Shown here: positions 25,806 to 33,889 of the stretch, in pieces
How the letters are laid out: each line of letters begins with the position of its first letter
How positions within the stretch are numbered: the first letter of the stretch is position 1
Made by a program: the position numbers and the translations under genes
DNA from: Variovorax paradoxus
Lineage (GTDB): Bacteria > Pseudomonadota > Gammaproteobacteria > Burkholderiales > Burkholderiaceae_C
Reading direction: 5' to 3'
Assembly (NCBI RefSeq): GCF_000834655.1
Contig: NZ_JXQQ01000005.1
Coordinates: 1 to 64,000 of the forward strand
DNA: 64,000 nt
The notes under the pieces: model-generated
What the model saw: only the letters and a program-made list of their open reading frames with translations
Told to the model about the DNA's origin: nothing
The model's database searches: none

Positions 25806-27536
25806 ATGCCCAACGCCGTCGCGCCCCCTCCGCCCGCGCCCGCCAAGCCCGCCGAGCGCACGCTCCCCATCAGGGCCGAGCACCGCGAATTCACCGTCAA
25901 GGTGAACGGACAGTCCGTGCCGCGCGAGCACGCGCTGCACTCGGTGAGCGTGGTGGCCACGGCCAACCGCATCGCTTCGGCGCAGCTCGCATACGTCGAT
26001 GGCGCGGCGGGCGCGGGCGACTTTCCGCTGAGCAAGCTCGACCTGGTGAAGCCTGGCGGCACCATCGAGATCCTGGCGGGCAACGGGGCCGACCCGACGC
26101 TGGTGTTCAAGGGCCTGATCGTCGGACAGCGCCTGCGCATCCGCGAGGCCTCGTCGTCGATGCTGGTCATCGATTGCCGCCACGCGGCGACCAGGCTCGC
26201 ACAGGTGCGCCGCAGCGCGAACTTCTTCGACCAGACCGATGCCGATGTCATCGAGTCGTTGCTGGGCGCGGCCACCATCGAGGCACAAGTCGATGCCACC
26301 ACGGTCACGCACGCGCAGCTGGTGCAGCACGACTGCACCGACTGGGATTTCATCGTGACCCGGGCCGCCGCCAACGGGCGCATGGTCTTCACGCGTGGAG
26401 AAAAGCTCGCGGTGAGCGAGCCCGCGATCGGGGCTTCGGCGGTGCAGCTCCAGTTCGGTGCCACGCTGCTCGAATTCGATGCGGGCATCGACGCGCGCAT
26501 TCAGGCGCAGGCCGTCAAGACCGTGAGCTGGAACCCGGTCGACCAGGCGGTCGAGGAGCAGGAGGGTGAAGCACCCGCCTTCAAGTCCACCGGCAACTTC
26601 CAAGCCGACGCGCTCGCTGCCGATGCGGGCATGGACACCGTGCGGCTGCCCCACACCGCCCTCGACGCCCCCGAAGGCGTGGCGCTCGCGAGCGCGGTGC
26701 GGCAGCGCACGGCGGTCGATCTGGCGAGCGGGCGCGCGATGTGCATCGGCATCGCGACCGTCCAGCCCGGCGACACCGTCAAGCTCGGCGGCGTGGGCGA
26801 CCGCTTCAGCGGCGACGTGCTCGTCACCGGCGTGCGGCAGGCATTCGACACGCAGAAGGGCTGGAAGACGCACCTGCAGTTCGGCAGCGCCGAGCCCGAC
26901 CCCGGGCTGCGCGAACGCCTGCAGCGCCAGCGCGCCGCCGACCTGCTCGCGCCCGCGGCCGGCCTGCAGCTGGGCGTGGTCACCGACAACGAAGACCCGC
27001 AGGGCGAATTCCGCGTCCGGGTGCGGATGCCGCTGGTGAACGGCGGCGACGACGGCGTCTGGGCCCGCGTGGCCGCGGCCGACGCGGGCAGCAGCCGCGG
27101 CCTGTTCTTCCGCCCGGAGATCGGCGACGAGGTGCTCGTCGGCTTCCTGGACGACGACCCGCGCCACCCGGTGGTGCTGGGCATGCTGCACAGCAGCGCC
27201 AAGGCCGCGCCGCTCGCGCCGAGCAACGACAACCACGTCAAGGGCTACACGAGCCGCAGCGGCATCACGCTCGCCTTCGACGACGAGAAGAAATCGCTCA
27301 CGCTCGCCACGCCCGCGGGCAACACGCTGGTGTTGGACGACCAGAGCGGCGGCATCACCATCAGCGACAGCAACGGCAACAAGATCGTGCTGTCGGCGTC
27401 GGGCATCGCCATCGAGAGTGCGAAGGCGTTCTCGGTGAAGGCGAACACCGAGATGAAGTTCGAGAGCGTCGTGGGTACCGACGTCAAGAGCGTCGGCGTG
27501 GTCAAGGTCGCGGGCTCGGCGCTGCAACTGGGGTAA
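25806..27536 (+). CDS. eCIS spike, VgrG/gp5-like (Afp8/Pvc8-like)
   Basis: 576 residues. Fused gp27-like hub (about 20-370), gp5 OB-fold (LGVVTDNEDPQGEFRVRV to GDEVLVGFLDDDPRHPVVLG, about 380-460) and a C-terminal beta-helix needle made of short repeats (GITISDSNGNKIVLS, GIAIESAKAFSVKA). It makes the trimeric spike at the tube tip. The protein ends with the needle and carries no extra effector domain. The conical tip is probably added by the DUF4280 protein encoded divergently at the start of the locus. Confidence 0.93.
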   Translation: MPNAVAPPPPAPAKPAERTLPIRAEHREFTVKVNGQSVPREHALHSVSVVATANRIASAQLAYVDGAAGAGDFPLSKLDLVKPGGTIEILAGNGADPTLVFKGLIVGQRLRIREASSSMLVIDCRHAATRLAQVRRSANFFDQTDADVIESLLGAATIEAQVDATTVTHAQLVQHDCTDWDFIVTRAAANGRMVFTRGEKLAVSEPAIGASAVQLQFGATLLEFDAGIDARIQAQAVKTVSWNPVDQAVEEQEGEAPAFKSTGNFQADALAADAGMDTVRLPHTALDAPEGVALASAVRQRTAVDLASGRAMCIGIATVQPGDTVKLGGVGDRFSGDVLVTGVRQAFDTQKGWKTHLQFGSAEPDPGLRERLQRQRAADLLAPAAGLQLGVVTDNEDPQGEFRVRVRMPLVNGGDDGVWARVAAADAGSSRGLFFRPEIGDEVLVGFLDDDPRHPVVLGMLHSSAKAAPLAPSNDNHVKGYTSRSGITLAFDDEKKSLTLATPAGNTLVLDDQSGGITISDSNGNKIVLSASGIAIESAKAFSVKANTEMKFESVVGTDVKSVGVVKVAGSALQLG

Positions 27537-27539
27537 GCC

Positions 27540-27980
27540 ATGGACGACACACCGCTCTTCCTCGGCCGCGGCTTCGGCTTTCCGCCGTCGTTCGCGAACG
27601 GCCAGGCGCGCATGGTCGAGGACGAGGTGGACATCCAGCAAAGCCTCGCGATCCTCTTCGGTACGGCGCCGGGCGAACGCGTGCTGAATCCGAAGTTCGG
27701 CCTGGATCTCTCGCCGCTGCTCTTCGAGCCGTTGAGCACCACGCTGCGCACGCTGCTCGAAGACCGCATCACCACCACGCTGCTGATCCACGAGCCGCGG
27801 ATCCGCGTGCTCGCGCTCGCGGTGGACGATTCGCGCGCGTTCGAGGGCTTGCTGCAGATCCGGCTCGACTACACGGTGCGCAGCACCAACACCCGCTTCA
27901 ACCTCGTGTTCCCCTACTACCTGGGCGATGCGAACGAGCTGCGTGAACGCGTGGTGCCCGCGTTACCGGCAAGGAGCTGA
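27540..27980 (+). CDS. eCIS baseplate wedge protein, gp25 family (Afp9/Pvc9-like)
   Basis: 146 residues, GPW/gp25 family. Signature VDIQQSLAILFGTAPGERVLNPKFGLDL near residue 30-60, followed by HEPRIRVLALAVD. In contractile machines gp25 links the baseplate to the first sheath ring. Three bases after the spike stop, one base before the baseplate J gene. Confidence 0.93.
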   Translation: MDDTPLFLGRGFGFPPSFANGQARMVEDEVDIQQSLAILFGTAPGERVLNPKFGLDLSPLLFEPLSTTLRTLLEDRITTTLLIHEPRIRVLALAVDDSRAFEGLLQIRLDYTVRSTNTRFNLVFPYYLGDANELRERVVPALPARS

Positions 27981-27981
27981 G

Positions 27982-30900
27982 ATGGCCGCCCAAGACCTCC
28001 TGGCCGCCTTCGCCGCCGCACCCGGCACGGCGCAGGCCGAGCGAGACGATCCGCGCCTCGCGCCCGCGTCCACCCCGATCGACGACCGCAGCACCGCGCA
28101 GCTGCTGCAATCGCTGCATGCATTGGCCGGGCTGATCCAGCATCACGAGCAGTGGCCCGTGTCGGCGACGCCCGGCAACTGGCAGTCGTACTTTCCATCC
28201 GGCGACATCGCCGCGCTCGAAGCGATGGTGCAGGGCACCGACGGCAAGCAGCAGCCACATCACGGCCTGCTGATCGCGTTCCTGCAGCTGCTGGCCCGGC
28301 CGCAGGCCCGGCTGAACGACTTCACCGCGCAGCACCTGAACTACCAGATGCAGCGCGTGCTGGGCTTTGCCGCCCGCGGGCCGCAGCCGGACCGTGCGCA
28401 CCTGGTCTTCGAGCTCAAGAAAGGCGCGGCGCCGGTCGAGATCGCCGCGCCGCAACTGTTCTCCGCAGGCAAGGATGCGAGCAAGGTCGAGCAACTGTTC
28501 GCGCCGGTGCGGGCCACTGTGGTGGGCCGCGCACGGGTGGCACGGCTCGCGAGCATCGTGCGCGACGGGCAGCGGCTGTTGTTCGCGCCCGTGGCCAATT
28601 CGGCCGATGGACTGGGTACGCCGCTCTCGCCCGCCGCACCGCACTGGCCGCCCTTCGGCCGCACGGGACTGCCGGCCGCGCCCGTGGGCTTTGCCATCGC
28701 TTCGCCGCTGCTGCGTCTGGCCGAAGGCGCGCGCACGGTGCGGCTCAAGTTGCGGCTGTCGGGTCTTCCCACGGGAGTGAGTGCCTCGGCGCTCGCCGCT
28801 GCCTTCGATGCCCACCTCACGGGCCCGACCGGCTGGATCGGCCCGCTGCCGATGAGCGGTACCTTGAGCGGCGACCTGCTGACGCTCGAAGTGGCCGTCG
28901 GCCCTGCGCAGCCTGCCGTGGTCGACCACAGTCCCGCAGTCCACCTTCACGCTTTCCCTGCCGCGCTGCCCGTCATTCAATGCCTGCTGAAACCGGGTGC
29001 CGAAGTCGCCTATGGCGCGCTCGAAGACGTGACCGTGCGCAGCGCGAAGGTGACGGTGAGCGCCGACGACATGCGCGCCCTCACGCTGGAGAACGACGAC
29101 GCGCCGCTCGATCCCAGGAAGGCCTTCCTGCCCTTCGGTGCGCAACCCACGGTCGGCTCCCGCTTTCACGTCGGGTGCGCCGAGGCGCTGGCCAAGCCGG
29201 TCACCTCGCTGGCGATCCGCCTCGCCTGGCAAGGCGCACCGGCCGACCTGTACGACTGGTACGAAGGCTATGCACGCCGCGGCACGATGAGCAACGGCGT
29301 GAGCGCCGCCACCAGCTGGCGCGATGCCTCGGGCACGGAGCACCAGGCCGCCAACATCACGCTGATCGCGCGCGCTCCGGCCCCCACCACGCTGAACGTG
29401 ATCGCCGGCGCGGCGAGCGGCCTCCAGGCCTATGCACCGGCGATGCAGATGCAGTCGCTCTTGCACGGCGGCAGCGCGATGGCGGCGCATGCGGCGGTGT
29501 CGATGCAGGTGGCGCAGCCGGTGGCGCGGTCGATGTCGTTCATGTCGAGGCCGGTCGCCGGGTTCAACGGCATCGGCGCGATCGCCGACATCACAGGCAT
29601 CACAGGCATCACGGTCATCCCCGGGCTCTTCGGGAGCCTTTCGAACTCCGCGCTGGCCGCGGCCACGCCCACCGCACCGCGCGCGGGCTTCGTCACCGTC
29701 TCGCTGATCGACGACCTGCTGCACCGCGACTTCATGCGCGATGCCACCTCGGCCGCGACCGCCGTGCCGCCCAAGGTGCTGAACCCGCCCTATACGCCGA
29801 AGGTGCAGGAGATCACGCTCGGCTACGCGGCCGAGAGCGACGAGAGCCGCCTGGCCGATCCGTCGCAGGCCGCGTTCACCGACACGGACGTGCAGTTCTT
29901 CCAGATCGATGCACTGGGCCTGGCGCGCGAGCACGCGTGGCTCGACACGCGCCGGCCGTGGGCGCCGCAGCGTGGCGTCGGCCTGCTGCCGGCGCATGCG
30001 GCGTCGGCCGAGTTCCTGATCGCACTCGACGGCGCGCAGGCCGGCGATTCGCAGAGCCTGCTGATCCAGGTCGCCGAAGGCACGGCCGATCCGTTGGCCG
30101 AAGCAGCGGCCATTCAATGGTCGGTGCTCGCCGACAACGCCTGGCGCACGCTGGGCACCGGCGAACTGATGCAGGACGACACGCGGGGCCTGCGCGCGAG
30201 CGGCCTCGTCGGCTTGGTGCTGCCGCGCGAAACCACCACCGCCAACACCCGCCTGCCCGCCGGCCCCGTGTGGCTGCGCGCGACCACGGCGGGCGCGCCG
30301 CACGCGGCCTGCGACATCGTGGGTGTGCACGCCAATGCGGTCGAGGTGGTGTTCGCCGACCGGGGCAACGACCCCGCGCGCCTCGCGCGAGCGCTCCCGC
30401 CCGGCAGCATCGCGAAGGCGCGCACGCCGCTCGCGGCGGTGAAGTCCATCGCCCAGCCCTACGCCTCGTTCGGCGGCGCGCTGCAGGAAGACGACGCCTC
30501 GCTCTCGCGCCGCGCCGCCGAGCGGCTGCGCCACCGCAACCGCGCGGTGAACCGGTGGGACTGCGAGCGGCTGGTGCTGCAGGCCTTTTCCTCGGTGCAC
30601 CGCGCCAAGTGCATTCCGCACGCGAGCGAGAGCTCGTGGCTCGCGGCCGGGCACCTGACGATGGTGGTCGTGCCCGACCTGCGCAACCGGCCGACGGGCA
30701 ACCTTCTGCAGCCGCGCGTCGACCTCGACACGCTCGCGCGCATCCGCGAGCACCTCGCGGCGCGCTGCGGACCGCAGACCCGCGTGCATGTGCGCAACCC
30801 CGGCTACCGGCCGGTGCAGCTCGATTTCAAGGTGCAGCTGCGGCCCGGCTTCGGCTTCAACTTCTACGGGCCGCAGATCGACCGCGCCATCGTGCAGGCG

Positions 30901-31122
30901 CTCTCCCCGTGGGCCTTCGACAGCGCGACCGAGCTGGGCTTCGGTGGGCGCGTGGTGCGCTCGGAGCTTCTGGATTTTGTCGAAGCGCTGCCGTGGGTGG
31001 ACTTCGTCACCGACTTCCGCCTGGCGCTCGAAGGCGACACGCGCGACCGCGACGAACTCGTGCCGGACTCGCCCGACGCGATCCTGGTCTCCGCGCCCTC
31101 TCACCGCATCGTGGAGATCTGA
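27982..31122 (+). CDS. eCIS baseplate J-like protein (Afp11/Pvc11-like)
   Basis: 1046 residues, large wedge protein. The C-terminal third has the baseplate J/gp47 features: QPYASFGGALQEDDASLSRRAAERLRHRNRAV near 830-860, and the terminal strands (VRNPGYRPVQLDFKVQLRPGF, LDFVEALPWVDFVTDF). The first 800 residues are eCIS specific, with a hydrophobic low-complexity stretch and a repeated GITGI segment near 535. Start ATG 27982 follows AAGGAG at five bases. Confidence 0.88.
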   Translation: MAAQDLLAAFAAAPGTAQAERDDPRLAPASTPIDDRSTAQLLQSLHALAGLIQHHEQWPVSATPGNWQSYFPSGDIAALEAMVQGTDGKQQPHHGLLIAFLQLLARPQARLNDFTAQHLNYQMQRVLGFAARGPQPDRAHLVFELKKGAAPVEIAAPQLFSAGKDASKVEQLFAPVRATVVGRARVARLASIVRDGQRLLFAPVANSADGLGTPLSPAAPHWPPFGRTGLPAAPVGFAIASPLLRLAEGARTVRLKLRLSGLPTGVSASALAAAFDAHLTGPTGWIGPLPMSGTLSGDLLTLEVAVGPAQPAVVDHSPAVHLHAFPAALPVIQCLLKPGAEVAYGALEDVTVRSAKVTVSADDMRALTLENDDAPLDPRKAFLPFGAQPTVGSRFHVGCAEALAKPVTSLAIRLAWQGAPADLYDWYEGYARRGTMSNGVSAATSWRDASGTEHQAANITLIARAPAPTTLNVIAGAASGLQAYAPAMQMQSLLHGGSAMAAHAAVSMQVAQPVARSMSFMSRPVAGFNGIGAIADITGITGITVIPGLFGSLSNSALAAATPTAPRAGFVTVSLIDDLLHRDFMRDATSAATAVPPKVLNPPYTPKVQEITLGYAAESDESRLADPSQAAFTDTDVQFFQIDALGLAREHAWLDTRRPWAPQRGVGLLPAHAASAEFLIALDGAQAGDSQSLLIQVAEGTADPLAEAAAIQWSVLADNAWRTLGTGELMQDDTRGLRASGLVGLVLPRETTTANTRLPAGPVWLRATTAGAPHAACDIVGVHANAVEVVFADRGNDPARLARALPPGSIAKARTPLAAVKSIAQPYASFGGALQEDDASLSRRAAERLRHRNRAVNRWDCERLVLQAFSSVHRAKCIPHASESSWLAAGHLTMVVVPDLRNRPTGNLLQPRVDLDTLARIREHLAARCGPQTRVHVRNPGYRPVQLDFKVQLRPGFGFNFYGPQIDRAIVQALSPWAFDSATELGFGGRVVRSELLDFVEALPWVDFVTDFRLALEGDTRDRDELVPDSPDAILVSAPSHRIVEI

Positions 31123-31125
31123 GCG

Positions 31126-33855
31126 ATGTTCGACACCCCCGACACCATCACCGCGCTGCCGCCGATCTCGACAGCGCCGGAGGCCGACGCCGCCTTCGAC
31201 CCGCGCGCGCTGTTCGACGAGGGCCTCGCCACGGTGCGCCGCCTGTCGCGGGGCCTGTGGACCGACCACAACACACACGACCCCGGCATCACGATGCTGG
31301 AGGTGGCCTGCTACGCGCTCACCGAGCTGTCGTACCGCCACTCGCTGCCCATCGAAGACCTGCTGACCGCGCCCGGCGAAGGCAATGCGCAGGCGATGGA
31401 GCGCCTGCACTCGCCGCGCACCGTGCTGCCCAACCGTGCGCTCACCGAACTCGACTGGCGCAAGCTGCTGATCGACCTGCCCGATGTGAAGAACGCGTGG
31501 ATCGAGCCGGTGACGGATTCGCTTCTGTATGCCGACCTGCGCCGCCGCGAACTGCGAACGACGCCGCCCGCGCATCCGGCCTTCGAGCCCGTGCCGCTGG
31601 CCGGCCTGTATCGCGTGCGGATCGAGTTCATGGATTCGGTCAACACGCAGGTCGAGCGTGCGGCCGTGCTCGCCGCGGTGCGCAACACGCTGGAGACATC
31701 GCGCAACCTCTGCGAGGACTTCATCGAAGTGCGGCCGGTGCGCGCAGAGTACTTCGCGCTCTGCGCCGAGATCGACCTCGAAGGCGATGCCGATCCCGTC
31801 GAGGCCGCGGCGCGCCTGCTGTTCGACATCGGCCAGGCGGTCGCGCCGCCCGTGCTCAACCACGACCTCGCCACGCTGCTCGCGCGCGGTCTGACGCTGC
31901 CCGAGATCCTCGACGGCCCGCTGCTCCAGCACGGCTTCATCGACGACGCCGAGTTGCAGGCCGCTGCCCTGCCCGCCGAGCTGCGCCTGTCGGACCTGAT
32001 CGGCGTGGCGATGGACGTGCCCGGCATCCGCTCGGTGCGCAACATGCTGCTGAACCCGCTGGTGCGCCTCGACGAGAACGACGAGGACGCGCCCGACGCC
32101 GACCCCACCGAGGTGCAGGCCGACCCGGCGCCGCTCGCCAATGCCTGGCGCATTCCGGTGCGCACGGGACGCCTGCCGCGCCTGTCGCTCGCGCAGGGCC
32201 GGCTGGTCTTCGCCAAGCGCGGGCTGCCGGTGCAGGGGTGGAACATCGCCGACATGCCAGCGTCGGTGGCCGCCCGGTTGGCCGAGCTGCGCGAGGCGGC
32301 GCGGGTACGCGTCGAGCAGCAGGCCGGCACCGACGTGCCGCTACCCGCATCGGGCCGCGCCCGCGTGCTCGATGCATGGACTTCATTTCAGCAGGACTTT
32401 CCGGCCGTCTACGGCATTGGCGCGCACGGTCTCGGCCTGCGGGCCACCGCAGAACGCCGCGTGCAGGCGCTGCAATTGCAGGGCTGGCTGCTGTTCTTCG
32501 ACCATGCGATGGCCGGACAGTTGTCGATGCTCGCGAATGCGCGCCGGCAACTGTCGGTGGCGCCGGCCGACCTGCAGGACGTGGCGCAGCGCTTCAGCGG
32601 CGCGGGCAACAACCGCCACACGCTCTCGGCGCAGATCGTGACGAGCATCGCCGACAACGCGCTGCTCTACCCCGCCGGCGTCACGCCGCGCATGCTGGCC
32701 GATGCGATCGAAACCGGCGCCGAGGCCGCGTCGCGCCAGCAGCGGCTGCTCGATCACCTGCTGTCGCGCGTGGCCGAAGACTTTGCCGACTACGCCGGTG
32801 CCATGGCCTCGGCCTTCGGCTACGACAGCGACCGCCTGATCGGCGACCGTTGCCGCTTCCTGCAGGAAGTGGCTGAGCTCTCGCGCGACCGCGCAGGCGC
32901 TTTCGAGCAGCGTCCCGCCACCGCGGCCGAAGTGTGGAACACGCCCAATGTCTCGGGTCTGGAACGGCGCGTGGCGCGCCTGCTCGGCATTGCCGACTTC
33001 ACGCGGCGCAACCTGGGCCTGCAGAGCTACGACACCTACAACGAGATCGACGCGGTGCCCGACAGCGTCAACGAGTTCCGCTTTCGCGTGCGGCATGCGG
33101 TGACGAACGCGATCCTGCTCTCGTCGAGCACGCGCTACCCGACGCCCGAGGCCGCGCGCGCCGCGATGATCCTGGCGATCGAACGCGCCCAGCTGCCCGC
33201 CAGCTACCAGCGGCTGATGACCGCGGGCGCAGAGGCCAAGCCCTACTTCAACATCGTCGACGCCACGGGCGAAGTCGTTGCGCGCCGCATACAGTATTTC
33301 GACAGCGCAGCGGCGATGGAAACCGCCATCGCCGACCTCGTCACCTACCTCGCGGGCCACTACGGCGGCGAGGGCATGTACCTCGTGGAGCACCTCCTGC
33401 TGCGCCCGCGCGCCGCGACCGACCGGATGTTCGACATCTGCACCGACGCGGGCTGCGGCGACTGCAGCGATCTCGATCCGTATTCGTACCGCGTGCACGT
33501 GCTGCTGCCGGCCTATGCCGGGCGCTTCCAGAACGAGGGCTTTCGCCGCTTCGCGGAAGAAGTCATCCGCGCCGAGATGCCGGCGCACATCCTGCCGACG
33601 GTGTGCTGGGTGGGCAGCAACGACATGGCCGATTTCGAAGGCGCATGGCGCAACTGGCTGACGGTGCATGCGGGCTTCGGCAGCACCACCGAAGCCACCC
33701 GCCAGGCGCGGCTCGATGCGCTCGTCGAGGTGCTGCAGCGCGCCAAGAACATCTACCCGAGCCGTGCGCTTTTCGACTGCACGAGCGACGAGGCCAAGCC
33801 GCCCTTCATGCTGGGCCGGACCTCGCTCGGCACCCAGCCGTCGGGCGGCAACTGA
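31126..33855 (+). CDS. eCIS baseplate wedge protein (Afp12/Pvc12-like)
   Basis: 909 residues. Diagnostic segment RGLWTDHNTHDPGITMLEVACYALTELSYR at about residues 44-73, shared by Afp12-type wedge proteins, with further conserved blocks around VEHLLLRPR near 760. A cysteine cluster CTDAGCGDC near 775 is unusual for a baseplate part and could bind metal or form disulfides. Together with the preceding gene it forms the wedge ring around the spike. Confidence 0.87.
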   Translation: MFDTPDTITALPPISTAPEADAAFDPRALFDEGLATVRRLSRGLWTDHNTHDPGITMLEVACYALTELSYRHSLPIEDLLTAPGEGNAQAMERLHSPRTVLPNRALTELDWRKLLIDLPDVKNAWIEPVTDSLLYADLRRRELRTTPPAHPAFEPVPLAGLYRVRIEFMDSVNTQVERAAVLAAVRNTLETSRNLCEDFIEVRPVRAEYFALCAEIDLEGDADPVEAAARLLFDIGQAVAPPVLNHDLATLLARGLTLPEILDGPLLQHGFIDDAELQAAALPAELRLSDLIGVAMDVPGIRSVRNMLLNPLVRLDENDEDAPDADPTEVQADPAPLANAWRIPVRTGRLPRLSLAQGRLVFAKRGLPVQGWNIADMPASVAARLAELREAARVRVEQQAGTDVPLPASGRARVLDAWTSFQQDFPAVYGIGAHGLGLRATAERRVQALQLQGWLLFFDHAMAGQLSMLANARRQLSVAPADLQDVAQRFSGAGNNRHTLSAQIVTSIADNALLYPAGVTPRMLADAIETGAEAASRQQRLLDHLLSRVAEDFADYAGAMASAFGYDSDRLIGDRCRFLQEVAELSRDRAGAFEQRPATAAEVWNTPNVSGLERRVARLLGIADFTRRNLGLQSYDTYNEIDAVPDSVNEFRFRVRHAVTNAILLSSSTRYPTPEAARAAMILAIERAQLPASYQRLMTAGAEAKPYFNIVDATGEVVARRIQYFDSAAAMETAIADLVTYLAGHYGGEGMYLVEHLLLRPRAATDRMFDICTDAGCGDCSDLDPYSYRVHVLLPAYAGRFQNEGFRRFAEEVIRAEMPAHILPTVCWVGSNDMADFEGAWRNWLTVHAGFGSTTEATRQARLDALVEVLQRAKNIYPSRALFDCTSDEAKPPFMLGRTSLGTQPSGGN

Positions 33856-33889
33856 AGCGAACGTCAAGCGAACCCAAGGAGTCACCACC

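Noticed and set aside
27898..31932. Very long open frame opposite to the baseplate J and wedge genes (1344 codons)
   Set aside because: Antisense shadow of high-GC coding DNA; composition is arginine/histidine/aspartate-rich without domains, and the plus frame carries recognised eCIS families.
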